DNA of 15,650 bases from CAZHGD01 sp964531735 (GCA_964531735.1 CAZHGD010000179.1:1-15650); one strand, 5' to 3'. Numbered from the stretch's first letter, positions 1-7,936 are shown. Notes: a model not told the origin generated them from the letters alone. Program-made: numbers and translations.

Positions 1-108
1 GCGCCACCGGCCGCCGAGGACCTGGACCAGCGCATCAACACAATCGTCGAGGTGCGGCTGGAGCAGCAGGAGGAACGGCTGCGCTGGCTGTTCCAGAGCG
101 TTGCGTAG
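1..108 (+). CDS. C-terminal fragment of an unidentified protein
   Basis: An open frame enters from the left edge and ends at TAG 106-108, giving the last 35 residues of a protein whose start lies outside the window. The fragment is charged and probably helical: ...LDQRINTIVEVRL... then a run rich in Gln, Glu and Arg, ending in LFQSVA. This could be an amphipathic or coiled-coil tail. Nothing in it identifies a family. It converges on the minus-strand gene ending at 152. Support for coding is the uninterrupted frame and an ordinary residue composition, so confidence is only moderate. Confidence 0.5.
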   Translation, partial: APPAAEDLDQRINTIVEVRLEQQEERLRWLFQSVA

Positions 109-152
109 GCGGCCAGGCAGTGGGCCACTGCGACACGACCCGCGACGGCCGC
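109..152. terminator. Possible weak hairpin between convergent genes
   Basis: The 43-bp gap between two converging stop codons holds an outer inverted repeat, GCGGCC (109-114) with GGCCGC (147-152). Inside it is a small hairpin, GCAGTG-GGC-CACTGC. No T-run follows on either strand, so this is at best a weak or Rho-assisted terminator. In GC-rich DNA such repeats also arise by chance. Confidence 0.25.
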
Positions 153-691
153 TAGATGCGCGGCACGTTGCGGCGGTCGACCATCACTTCGTTGAGGCGG
201 CCCTTGACGCGGCGGCGCTCGCCGGCGCCCAGGCGGGTGGTTGCTTCACCGCGCGGCCCGCGCGGCAGCAGTGCTGCGGGGCAGGGCGGTTGAGCCACCG
301 GGGTCGGCTCGGCCGCCGGCGGGGCCGGTGGGTCGAGCACAACGGCGCCGGGCAGGAACCGCGCGTACTCCAGGCCCTTGGCGCCCTGGTACTCGTAAGC
401 CTGGTGGCCACAAGCCGGGCACCGGCCGCGCTGCTCCCAGGCCGCCACGCCGGTGACCTGGCCGCAGCGCAGGCACGACACCGTGGTGCGGCGGAGGCGA
501 TGCGACAGCCGGTTGGTGTCGACACCCATGGCCAGGTAGAGGAGGTAGACCGCCATCGTGACGCTGACGATGCGCCACGGCAGGATGGTGCCGGACTTGG
601 CCGGGATCCACCCGAACAGCGACTGGCTGCCCACGAGCAGAACCAGCAGAATCGGTATCACCACGGCCAAGACGCCGCGACCGGACGACAT
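152..691 (-). CDS. Small membrane protein with a zinc ribbon
   Basis: A 179-residue protein I cannot assign to a named family. Two hydrophobic segments at about residues 7-25 and 39-56 are followed by a basic stretch and a four-cysteine zinc-ribbon-like module: SCLRCG (C73, C76) and RCPACG (C91, C94). The C-terminal third is Pro/Ala-rich and then basic, and is probably disordered. It is likely anchored in the inner membrane with the zinc ribbon in the cytoplasm. I chose the ATG at 691 because GGAG lies 6 nt upstream on the minus strand. A longer frame opens at a GTG at 730 but has no ribosome-binding site. It follows the DUF4091 gene by 85 nt and may share its transcript. The function is unknown. 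Confidence 0.72.
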   Translation of the reverse strand: MSSGRGVLAVVIPILLVLLVGSQSLFGWIPAKSGTILPWRIVSVTMAVYLLYLAMGVDTNRLSHRLRRTTVSCLRCGQVTGVAAWEQRGRCPACGHQAYEYQGAKGLEYARFLPGAVVLDPPAPPAAEPTPVAQPPCPAALLPRGPRGEATTRLGAGERRRVKGRLNEVMVDRRNVPRI

Positions 692-743
692 GCGGTACTC
701 CAACTGGCACAACGGCCCATCACCAACCACTTGTTAGACGCAT

Positions 744-776
744 CGGCCGGCGGCTCGGTGTGCTTAAGGCCGGCCG
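744..776 (-). repeat. Inverted repeat in the gap after the DUF4091 gene
   Basis: CGGCCGGC (744-751) is perfectly complementary to GCCGGCCG (769-776), separated by 17 nt. It lies immediately after the stop codon at 777-779 of the minus-strand gene. It could form an 8-bp RNA stem, stabilising the 3' end or reducing read-through. No U-tract follows on the minus strand, so it is not a standard intrinsic terminator. Confidence 0.35.
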
Positions 777-3278
777 CTACAGCTCCGCCGCCGGCACCGG
801 CGCCGTGCTGATGGCTTCGGCCAGTTGGCGGCGGTAACGGTACAGCACCGCCGGATCGCGCGTCAGCTCGGTGCGGCTGCGCGCCAAGTCGTCCGGCACG
901 GTCAGCAAGGCCCGCGCGCGAGCCAGCCAGGCGGCGTCGCCCTTGGCCTCCGCTTTGGCGATGGTGGCCTTCAGAATGCGCCAGTAGGCGTAGTCCTCCA
1001 GCCCGTCGCGGAAGTTCTCGAGGCGAATGGTGGGCAGCGGCGTGCCGTCGGGGCCGACGCACGTCCAGGAGCCGTCACCGTGGTAGGTGGTCCAGCTCCG
1101 CGGGTCCCAGTCGGTGAACGGTCCGCTGGTGATCGGCTTGGCCGAGTTCCAGATGCTGATCTGGTAGTACAGGAAGCCGTCGGGCTGGTGGCGCGCGGTC
1201 AGGGCGCCCATCAGGAGGCGCCCGTCGATCGCGGGGCACTCGATGAACATGTTGGCGTGCGGCGGGTGCGGGCCGCAGCAGATGTACCACCAGACCTGCT
1301 TGCCCGCCGCGCGGGCCGCGGCGGCCTTGGCGCCGTCGAACACCGGGGTCAGCGGACAGAACGCGTCCATGGCGCGGATGACCGACTCCTGACCGTAGCT
1401 GTGGTCATAGGTGGTGGTCATGATGGTCACGCCGGGGAACTCGGCGCGCAGCAGTTCGGCGGCGCGCTGGACACCGTCGAACTCGCCCTTGGGCGCCTCG
1501 TCGCAGCCGTAGATGTAGGCCTGGTCGAGCAGCCCGAGTTGCTTGGCCTGGTCATAGCCCTGGCGCAGGCGGGGTAGGGTCGCCTGTTTCCAGCGGTCCA
1601 CCTCACCGGGCTTACTGCCCACGGCGCCGTAGTAGCCCAGGTTGTACCGGCCCAGCCGGCCCTGCTGCTTCAGCCGTGAGAGGATCTCGAAGTCGGGCTG
1701 GGCGTGGTGGTACAGGCTGTCGTAGGTGATGTAGTAGTCGGCCAGGAAGTCGCCCCACTCGAGGCGGTGCCGACGCCACGCGTTCGGTGGGTAGTTCGGG
1801 TCCTTGCGCCGGGCGGCGATCAGCTCTTTGGTCTCACCGAGCGGATGGTTGCCCGGTGAGAAGGTAATGGCCAGCGGCAGCGGCGAACGGTCGGGCATGG
1901 TGAACGGGTACACCTGCACGTTCAGGTCGAAGTGGAAGGCCTCGCCTTGACCGACGCGTACCACGAGGTGCCCGCGGTACGCACCGGGCGCCTGCGTCTT
2001 CGGTGCCTTGGCCCGCACCCAGAACGACTGCACGTCGCCCTGGGCAATGTCGGCGGTCCGCAGGAAGCCCAGGATCGGGTCGGGCCACCAGCCCACGTGC
2101 GTGCTGCCATAGGGTGGCACGGCCTTGGTCTCGACGTAGCCCATGGGCGCGGTCTGGATCGCCGACGCCGGGAAGACCGCCCCGTTCGGACCGGCCAGGT
2201 CGCCGACTTCGACGCGCACCTGCTGCAGCGCGCGCTCGAACGGCACCACCAGCACCTGCAAGCTCTCGACCTCGTTGCGCGCCAGGGCCAGCGACGCGGT
2301 CGCCGAGGCCACCGGCGCGGTGGACACCGCGCGCGGCAGCACCTTCTCCATCGACGTGGCGAAGCCCACAGCCACCTCGGGCTGCGGCGCCGGCCCGGTG
2401 ACCGCCGGCCGCAGCGGCTCGAAGGCCAGCCGGAACGTGGTCAACGCTTCGACGCGGGCCAACCGGCCCTGCAAGTTGACCAAGGCCGCGGGCGTCTCCA
2501 GGGCTGCCGGTTCGCCGCGTGACACGACCTGGTCGAGCGCGGTCAGGGCCTCGCGCACCTCGGCCAGTTCACGGTCAATCCAGGCCAGCACCGGCGCCGA
2601 CCCCGCGGCCACCGTGCGCAGGCGCTGGGCGGCCGTCTCGACGCTCGCGCCGAACTCCCGCAGGCGCTGGCCCTGCAAGGCGGCCACCTGCTTGATGTAG
2701 GCGGCGGGCAGCGACGGCAACGGCTCGTCTTTGCGCAGCAAGGCCAGGCGGTCCAGGTACAGGTCCATGTCGCCGGGCGGATCGGACGTGAAGAAGTGCA
2801 GCTTCTGGATGTCGCCGGCATTGACCTGCTTGCCGGCCAGGTCCGCCAGCGGCACCACCACCAGCGCGTGGCTCTGCGGTGGCAGGACGGCCGAGTGCTG
2901 CAAGCCCTTGCGTGTGGCCACCTTGCCATCGGTGATGAACAGGCCCAGGCGCTGCGGGAAGGCGGTGGCGTTGGTCACGTCGTAGACCAACCGGTCGAAC
3001 CCGCGCCAGTCGGTGGTGGTCGGGCGACCTTCGAAGGCCGGCCAGCGCAGCAGTCCCTGCCGCCACTTCGGCGTGGCGAAGCGGAGCGACCAGTCGCCCG
3101 AGGTGGCCCAGCGCTGCGCGCGCTCAACGGTCTTCTGCTCGCCGAGCGTCGTGCGGCCTTCGTCGTGCCAGGCCGCGAAGTCGCTGGTGGTCTCGAAGTC
3201 GAACAGCACGGTCATGGCCGCGCCAGGGCGGCAGCAGAGCAGGGCAAGCAGGAGCAACACAGGTCGGGCAGTGTTCAT
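777..3278 (-). CDS. Secreted DUF4091/GH123-like glycoside hydrolase-like protein
   Basis: An 833-residue exported protein, probably acting on glycans. The start at 3278 is chosen because MNTARPVLLLLALLCC begins a signal peptide; cleavage is likely near GAA/M (residues 20-22). Residues about 23-180 look like a jelly-roll carbohydrate-binding module (VLFDFE..., then GDWSLRF and DRLVYDVTNAT). Residues about 190-290 are helical. Residues about 300-460 form a beta-rich domain and about 460-780 a TIM-barrel-like DUF4091 region. Family hallmarks are YIYGCDEAP with the acidic pair D593-E594, VWWYICCGPHPPHAN (about 662-676), GFLYYQISIW and NFRDGLEDYAYW. In GH123 beta-N-acetylgalactosaminidases an adjacent Asp-Glu pair is catalytic, so this pair is the likely active site. 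The substrate is unknown. It lies 57 nt after the radical SAM gene on the same strand. The ribosome-binding site is weak (GGATGG). Confidence 0.88.
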   Translation of the reverse strand: MNTARPVLLLLALLCCRPGAAMTVLFDFETTSDFAAWHDEGRTTLGEQKTVERAQRWATSGDWSLRFATPKWRQGLLRWPAFEGRPTTTDWRGFDRLVYDVTNATAFPQRLGLFITDGKVATRKGLQHSAVLPPQSHALVVVPLADLAGKQVNAGDIQKLHFFTSDPPGDMDLYLDRLALLRKDEPLPSLPAAYIKQVAALQGQRLREFGASVETAAQRLRTVAAGSAPVLAWIDRELAEVREALTALDQVVSRGEPAALETPAALVNLQGRLARVEALTTFRLAFEPLRPAVTGPAPQPEVAVGFATSMEKVLPRAVSTAPVASATASLALARNEVESLQVLVVPFERALQQVRVEVGDLAGPNGAVFPASAIQTAPMGYVETKAVPPYGSTHVGWWPDPILGFLRTADIAQGDVQSFWVRAKAPKTQAPGAYRGHLVVRVGQGEAFHFDLNVQVYPFTMPDRSPLPLAITFSPGNHPLGETKELIAARRKDPNYPPNAWRRHRLEWGDFLADYYITYDSLYHHAQPDFEILSRLKQQGRLGRYNLGYYGAVGSKPGEVDRWKQATLPRLRQGYDQAKQLGLLDQAYIYGCDEAPKGEFDGVQRAAELLRAEFPGVTIMTTTYDHSYGQESVIRAMDAFCPLTPVFDGAKAAAARAAGKQVWWYICCGPHPPHANMFIECPAIDGRLLMGALTARHQPDGFLYYQISIWNSAKPITSGPFTDWDPRSWTTYHGDGSWTCVGPDGTPLPTIRLENFRDGLEDYAYWRILKATIAKAEAKGDAAWLARARALLTVPDDLARSRTELTRDPAVLYRYRRQLAEAISTAPVPAAEL

Positions 3279-3335
3279 GGTGCCATCCGGTCTTCCGTCG
3301 TGGCGTTCGCCGGCCGAGGGCATGGTCCTGCGCGG

Positions 3336-4685
3336 TCAGCCCACGGAGTCGGGCCCGAGGGTCCAGGGCCGGAAGCTGGCCAGACCGAGCATGAACGGCA
3401 CCATCGGCCACCAGCGGAACGGATGACGGCGCCGCCAGCGGCGCAGCTCCGGCTCCAGCCAGGTCCGCGGGGTGTCGGGCGAAACGTAGAAGGTGGCGTC
3501 CCAGCAGTCGTCATCCGCGCCGATGAGGCCTTCGCGCACGGCCCGCTCGCGCAGGGGTGTGCGGGGCTGGATGCGCCAGCCGATGGAGAAGTCCATCATC
3601 GTCGGCCGCAGCGCCGGCAGGCGCGACAGCGTCTCGGCAACCGTGGCCGGTGTCTCGCCGGGGCTGCCGAACGTCGGCATGAAGAAGGTGCCGATGCCGC
3701 GGCGGCGCAGCGCCCCGACGTCACGGAGCACCTCGGCGGCGCGGAACGGTTTCTCGAGCGTCTCCAGCACCGGATCGGACAGGCTCTCGGCGAAGACGGT
3801 CACCATGACGCAGCCCGCGCGCCGCAGCAGGTCGCAGAACTCGTCATCAGCCTCGCCCGGATCGAAAATGGCGTTGAGCCCGAGTTGCGCGCCACGGCGG
3901 ATGATCTCGGCCAGCGTCTCCTTGGCGTGAGCCAGCGGCCGGTTGAAGCCGGCGTCGACCAGGAAAACCGAGCGTGTGCCGGCGCGCTTCAGTGCCAGAA
4001 GCTCTTCGGCGATGTCCGCCGGCTCGCGCAGGATGAACTCGCGCCCGAAGGTATGGAACGTGTCGCAGTAGAGGCAGCGCTCGGGACAGCCCGTGCGCGT
4101 GATGACCGCCGCCTGCCAGTAGCCCTTGCGGTAGCGCGCCGCTTCGACAAAGGCATGGTGGCCGGTGCCGGCGCCGCGGTAGCCGGTGATCGTGAAGGGA
4201 TTCTCGACCACCTGCCCGTCCGCGCCGCCGTAGACCAACCCCGGCGTGGCCAGGTCGGGCTGGCCGTCGGCCACCGAGGCGACGAACCGGGCGATGTTGT
4301 CGAGGTTGTCGCCGGCCAGACCCCATTCGGCGCCCAGGAGCGCCATGAGTCGCTGTGGATAGGTGGTGAACGCCGTGCCGCCGAGCAGCACCGGCACCGG
4401 TGACACGCTGCGCAGCGCGGCCACCTGCGCCTGGATGCCCGGCATCGGGTCCTGGTAGTTCGCCGGTGACATGTTGTCGCGGTTGCGAATGGAGAAGCAG
4501 GCCAAGTCGGGTTGGAACTCGCGCGCGGCCTGGCTCACCGCCGCGACGGGGTCGGCCTCGCCCATCTGGTCGACGAACCGGATCTCATGGCCGTCCGCGC
4601 GCAGGCGGTCCGCCACCATGGCCGGCCCGATGGGCAGCGGCAGCAACAGACGGTAGGTGTTGGTCTGGCAGAACAGGATCCGCAT
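3336..4685 (-). CDS. B12-binding-type radical SAM protein
   Basis: A 449-residue cytoplasmic enzyme. The N-terminus, MRILFCQTNTYR, is the first strand of a cobalamin-binding-like Rossmann domain (about 1-140), with VDQMG near 38-42, SIRNRDN near 65-71 and LLGGTAF near 100-106. The radical SAM domain (about 190-400) holds the cluster motif CPERCLYC with C200, C204 and C207 in CxxxCxxC spacing. These coordinate a [4Fe-4S] cluster that cleaves S-adenosylmethionine. The tail (about 410-449) is basic and then hydrophobic. The His of the classical DxHxxG cobalamin ligand motif is absent. The ATG at 4685 is preferred over a GTG at 4721, which lies inside a hairpin and would add an unstructured lead. 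The substrate is unknown; methyltransferases and other C-modifying enzymes share this fold. It lies between the isomerase and the DUF4091 gene. Confidence 0.87.
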   Translation of the reverse strand: MRILFCQTNTYRLLLPLPIGPAMVADRLRADGHEIRFVDQMGEADPVAAVSQAAREFQPDLACFSIRNRDNMSPANYQDPMPGIQAQVAALRSVSPVPVLLGGTAFTTYPQRLMALLGAEWGLAGDNLDNIARFVASVADGQPDLATPGLVYGGADGQVVENPFTITGYRGAGTGHHAFVEAARYRKGYWQAAVITRTGCPERCLYCDTFHTFGREFILREPADIAEELLALKRAGTRSVFLVDAGFNRPLAHAKETLAEIIRRGAQLGLNAIFDPGEADDEFCDLLRRAGCVMVTVFAESLSDPVLETLEKPFRAAEVLRDVGALRRRGIGTFFMPTFGSPGETPATVAETLSRLPALRPTMMDFSIGWRIQPRTPLRERAVREGLIGADDDCWDATFYVSPDTPRTWLEPELRRWRRRHPFRWWPMVPFMLGLASFRPWTLGPDSVG

Positions 4686-4699
4686 GATGGCTCTGGTAC

Positions 4700-4746
4700 G
4701 GCCGCCCGCGCCGTCGGCCACCGGTCCCGTGGGCGGCCGACGGCGC
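4700..4746 (-). promoter_or_regulatory. Two overlapping, mutually exclusive hairpins before the radical SAM gene
   Basis: The 71-nt gap between the isomerase stop and the radical SAM start contains a perfect 12-bp inverted repeat, 4708-4719 with 4735-4746 (15-nt loop). A second perfect 8-bp repeat pairs 4700-4707 with 4731-4738. Both use bases 4735-4738, so the two stems cannot form together on the minus-strand transcript. No U-tract follows, so simple intrinsic termination is unlikely. The second stem would end 14 nt before the ATG and could affect ribosome access. Regulation is inferred only. Confidence 0.4.
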
Positions 4747-4756
4747 AGACAGGCAG

Positions 4757-5791
4757 CTAGACGCCCATCAGGTGGCGCAGGAGGTAGCGGTCGAGCTCCT
4801 CGTAGTCGCGCGCGGCGATGAGCTGGCGCTCGAGTTCGCGGTCGAGGCTGCGGACCTTGTCCACCAAGGTCAGGAAGGTCTCGCGCGAGTTGGCCAGGTG
4901 CTTGAGCTGATGCTCCTGCCGGGTGGTGCGCAGGGCCTTGACGTCGAAGGCCACCATCTCACCACGCGTGCCGTAGTCGGCCTCTTCGAGCACGCGCACC
5001 TGATCGAAGGCGGTGCGCAGGTTGGCCGAGCCGAACGACTTGTCCTGGTCGTACTTGAGGCCGTTCTGGTCGTTGAGGTGAACGCTCCAGAGCTTACCGG
5101 CGGCCAGCGCGAAGCCCATCTCGTCGGACGGATCCAGTCCGGCCAAGGTGGCGTGGGCCGACTCGACCAGTGCGCCGACGCGGCTCGGGTCGCTCGACCG
5201 GGCGCCGAGCGCCAGGGCGTGCCCGATGGTCGGGATGTAGGCCAGGTCGGTCGGCTCGTTCGGCTTCGGCTCGATGGCGATGCGGATGCCGGCATCGTAG
5301 GCGAGCATGGCATTGAGGGCGTCGAGCAGCCAACCGGTGGCCTGGATCGGCGACTTGCTCTCGCGGATGTAGGTGCCTTCGCGCGCGAGCCAGAGCACCA
5401 TGAGCTTGCAGTCGAGCGCGTTGGCAATGTCGATGGTGCGCTTCGACCGCTCGATGGCCGCCGCGCGCACGCGCGGGTCGTTGGCGGTGAAGCCACCGTC
5501 GATCCACTGCGAGCCTTCCCACAGCCGGGGCGCCACGATCTCGGCGACCAGGCCGTGATCGGCCAGCCGCTGCTTCAGCTCGCCAGCTTGTTGCTCAATC
5601 TGCGAGGTGGTCAGCTTCTCCAGGTCGGGCACGGCGTCGTCGTCGTGCAGCATGACCGCTTCGTAGCCCAGCTCGCGAAACCACTCCAGCTTCCGGCCGA
5701 ACTCGATGGACTGCCGCACGGTCGGACCGAACGGGTCGGCACCCTCGTGGATGTTCCAGGGACCAAAGCTGAACCGGTAGACACCTGGCAT
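4757..5791 (-). CDS. Xylose-isomerase-like TIM-barrel sugar isomerase
   Basis: A 344-residue cytoplasmic protein of the xylose isomerase-like TIM-barrel superfamily, expected to be a metal-dependent aldose-ketose isomerase. Visible motifs are YRFSFGPWNIHEGADPFG at the N-terminus, VLWLAREG (132-139), IEPKPNEP (E174, K176), VESAH (E210, H213), VHLNDQNGLKYDQDKSFG (H238, D241, D248, D250) and AFDVKALRT (D283). E174, K176, E210, H213, D248, D250 and D283 match the metal and catalytic positions of classical xylose isomerase. H238 takes the place of a metal-binding Asp, as in L-rhamnose isomerases. The substrate therefore should not be assumed to be xylose. The ATG at 5791 has a strong site, GAGGAG, 7 nt upstream; a frame open to 5896 has none. 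It is first in a minus-strand run and divergent from the prepilin gene. Confidence 0.85.
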   Translation of the reverse strand: MPGVYRFSFGPWNIHEGADPFGPTVRQSIEFGRKLEWFRELGYEAVMLHDDDAVPDLEKLTTSQIEQQAGELKQRLADHGLVAEIVAPRLWEGSQWIDGGFTANDPRVRAAAIERSKRTIDIANALDCKLMVLWLAREGTYIRESKSPIQATGWLLDALNAMLAYDAGIRIAIEPKPNEPTDLAYIPTIGHALALGARSSDPSRVGALVESAHATLAGLDPSDEMGFALAAGKLWSVHLNDQNGLKYDQDKSFGSANLRTAFDQVRVLEEADYGTRGEMVAFDVKALRTTRQEHQLKHLANSRETFLTLVDKVRSLDRELERQLIAARDYEELDRYLLRHLMGV

Positions 5792-5943
5792 TCTTGCTCT
5801 CCTCTTGCTGAGGCGTTCCCTGTTCACTGGACAACCCCTTCCGCCAGGTGGCACGATAGGTTTGTCCGTCGGTCGGCAAGGGAAAGCAACCGGCAAGCGA
5901 TGTGGTGGCGCGGTGGTGCCCTAGGCAGACCAAGGAGGCCGCC
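5792..5943. promoter_or_regulatory. Divergent intergenic region, isomerase and prepilin
   Basis: This 152-bp region must hold promoters for both flanking genes. The Shine-Dalgarno sites are clear: GAGGAG near 5799-5804 read on the minus strand for the isomerase, and AAGGAGG at 5932-5938 for the prepilin. A weak minus-strand candidate, TTGCCG to TATCGT, has only a 15-nt spacer, so I do not call a promoter precisely. Confidence 0.5.
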
Positions 5944-6618
<675 letters not shown>

Positions 6619-6644
6619 GCTTCGGCGCGACGATCAGGCCCCCC

Positions 6645-6680
6645 AAAACGACTGGCCGCCCCGCGGGGCGGCCAGTTTGC
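6645..6680. terminator. Bidirectional intrinsic terminator
   Basis: A perfect 26-bp palindrome at 6651-6676 (ACTGGCCGCCCCG and its complement) sits between the prepilin stop and the stop of the converging minus-strand gene. TTT follows on the plus strand, and the upstream AAAACG gives CGTTTT on the minus strand. The very GC-rich stem with short T-tracts on both sides fits termination of both transcripts. Confidence 0.78.
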
Positions 6681-6709
6681 TAATGCACGCTGCGAGTGGC
6701 AGCGGATGA

Positions 6710-7075
6710 TTAGTGCAGGCAGGGCTGGCGGACGGCCGCTAGGACCTCGCGCAGGCGGTCCGGCAGCGGGCGAGGCGAAGCGAGCGTCTGGAGCGCCGCG
6801 GTGCCATTGGGCACCACGCGGCCCAGGCGGGCGAGCACGGTGCGCTCGGCGACACCGGTGCTGATCTCGTGGACGACTTCGGTGATCAGCCGCGCATCGG
6901 CCACCACATCGTCGAGGCATTCGGCCGCGCAATCACTGCCGTTGCGCTCCTCGACTCGGCGAGCCTGCTCGAGGCACCAGTCGCGGACGACCTGCGCCGC
7001 TTCGTCGCTCAGGCCGGCCACCAGGCCTTCGTCCTCGAGGACTCGGTCCACCAACTGTACTTGGCGGTTGAACAT
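6710..7075 (-). CDS. Small soluble protein of unknown function
   Basis: A 121-residue, mostly acidic and Leu/Val-rich protein that I do not recognise. It begins MFNRQVQLVDRVLEDEGL and is probably mostly helical. It has four cysteines (C34, C49, C53 and one near the C-terminus) without a clear zinc-binding arrangement. No signal peptide or membrane segment is visible. Coding support comes from GC-biased third positions on this strand, sensible composition and a position bounded by a terminator at the 3' end. The ATG at 7075 has only a weak AGG 8 nt upstream. A GTG at 7102 would add nine residues (MWDRWQVPI) and cannot be excluded. It is probably monocistronic, because the gap upstream is relatively AT-rich and holds candidate operator repeats. 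Confidence 0.68.
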   Translation of the reverse strand: MFNRQVQLVDRVLEDEGLVAGLSDEAAQVVRDWCLEQARRVEERNGSDCAAECLDDVVADARLITEVVHEISTGVAERTVLARLGRVVPNGTAALQTLASPRPLPDRLREVLAAVRQPCLH

Positions 7076-7249
7076 GATCGGAACCTGCCACCGGTCCCAC
7101 ACCCACTTGCGCTAGACCGGACCTCTACGTCCGATTCTCTATGACACTATGTACATCGGCCGGGTTCCTGGCCACTTGACGTTATGCTTACGAGTTGGGG
7201 GCCGAGTCTAAACGTCTTTGTAACAAGTGGTGGGATGGCGGCCCCGGCC
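7076..7249 (-). promoter_or_regulatory. Relatively AT-rich upstream region with repeated CCACTTG motifs
   Basis: The 174-bp gap between two minus-strand genes is clearly less GC-rich than its surroundings, as expected of a promoter. It contains CCACTTG at 7103-7109 and 7172-7178 and the same motif inverted at 7224-7230. A short inverted repeat, CGGAC-N6-GTCCG, spans 7118-7133. I could not identify a convincing -35/-10 pair. The region presumably drives the gene starting at 7075. Confidence 0.4.
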
Positions 7250-7936
7250 TCAGCGCGGCGGCATCATCGGCATCTCGCGCATCGGTGGCGCGCTCTCCGG
7301 CTTGCTGGGGAAGGCCTCGTGAAGCGGCCCCGAGAGCTGTCCCTGGCTGGTGCGCTCGCCGAGCCGGAATTCGGCGTAGCCGCCGGCGAGGCCGAGCAGC
7401 AGCGCCAGCACAAAGGCGCCGAAAGCGTCGGCGCCGGGCACATGCCGGCCCGGATGCGCCGCGCGGTGGGTGCTGACCGGTTCGGCTTGCCAGTAGACCA
7501 ACCCGATCAACACGAGAAGATTGACCAGCCCGAGGACGGCCCACGCCGCCGACGCATGGCTGCGCGCGAGGTAACCGGCCACTGCGCCGAGCAGCAGTTG
7601 GCCGGCCAGCGCGGCGCCGACCAGCGACCACGGGTCGGCCGACAGGCGGCCAAGGCGCTTCAGGTTGCGCACGGCGACGAGCGTGCCCGCCGCCGGCCCG
7701 AGCGGCACCGCGACCAGCCCGGCCAACCAGGGCGACCAAGCCCGTTGCGCGTCGGGCAGCAGGCCGCTCGCCGTGGCATCGTGCGTGGCGAGGTCAGCGG
7801 GCTTGGCCGCCGTTGCGGTGGTCGGCTTGAGCTCGCCGTGGTAGAAACGGCTGTCGATCGCGCCGCGATGGCCACAGGCAGGGCACTTGTGGCCAGCCAC
7901 CGCGACTTGAGTTCCGCACTCCGCACATACCAGCAT
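7250..7936 (-). CDS. Zinc-ribbon membrane protein, about four helices
   Basis: A 228-residue protein with an N-terminal zinc ribbon, LVCAECG (C4, C7) and KCPACG (C18, C21). A linker of about 45 residues and four likely transmembrane segments follow, near residues 69-90, 102-124, 129-149 and 171-190. The Met/Pro-rich tail (PPMREMPMMPPR) is unusual. The zinc ribbon probably faces the cytoplasm. The family and function are not recognised; many bacterial genomes encode such zinc_ribbon-plus-membrane proteins. The ATG at 7936 has GGAG about 8 nt upstream; the frame open to 8023 overlaps the preceding gene and has no such site. It is last in a five-gene operon, 53 nt after the TIM-barrel gene. Confidence 0.75.
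   Translation of the reverse strand: MLVCAECGTQVAVAGHKCPACGHRGAIDSRFYHGELKPTTATAAKPADLATHDATASGLLPDAQRAWSPWLAGLVAVPLGPAAGTLVAVRNLKRLGRLSADPWSLVGAALAGQLLLGAVAGYLARSHASAAWAVLGLVNLLVLIGLVYWQAEPVSTHRAAHPGRHVPGADAFGAFVLALLLGLAGGYAEFRLGERTSQGQLSGPLHEAFPSKPESAPPMREMPMMPPR

Noticed and set aside
726..742. GTTAGAC followed by GCA, resembling the core site of an integron attC
   Set aside because: No partner RYYYAAC site lies at a suitable distance on either side and no fold of attC type can be drawn. A single 7-mer match is expected by chance.
101..811. Plus-strand open frame of 236 codons
   Set aside because: It is antisense to the zinc-ribbon membrane gene, whose cysteine pairs, helices and ribosome-binding site make the minus strand the better reading.
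2796..4403. Long plus-strand open frame of 535 codons
   Set aside because: It lies antisense across two well-supported genes (DUF4091 and radical SAM). Its product is Arg/Gly/Ala/His-rich without motifs, which is typical of antisense frames in GC-rich DNA.
5849..5865. TGGCACG upstream of the prepilin gene, resembling the -24 element of a sigma-54 promoter
   Set aside because: The -12 TTGC element is missing and the nearest T-rich bases are displaced by one position, so it does not meet the consensus.
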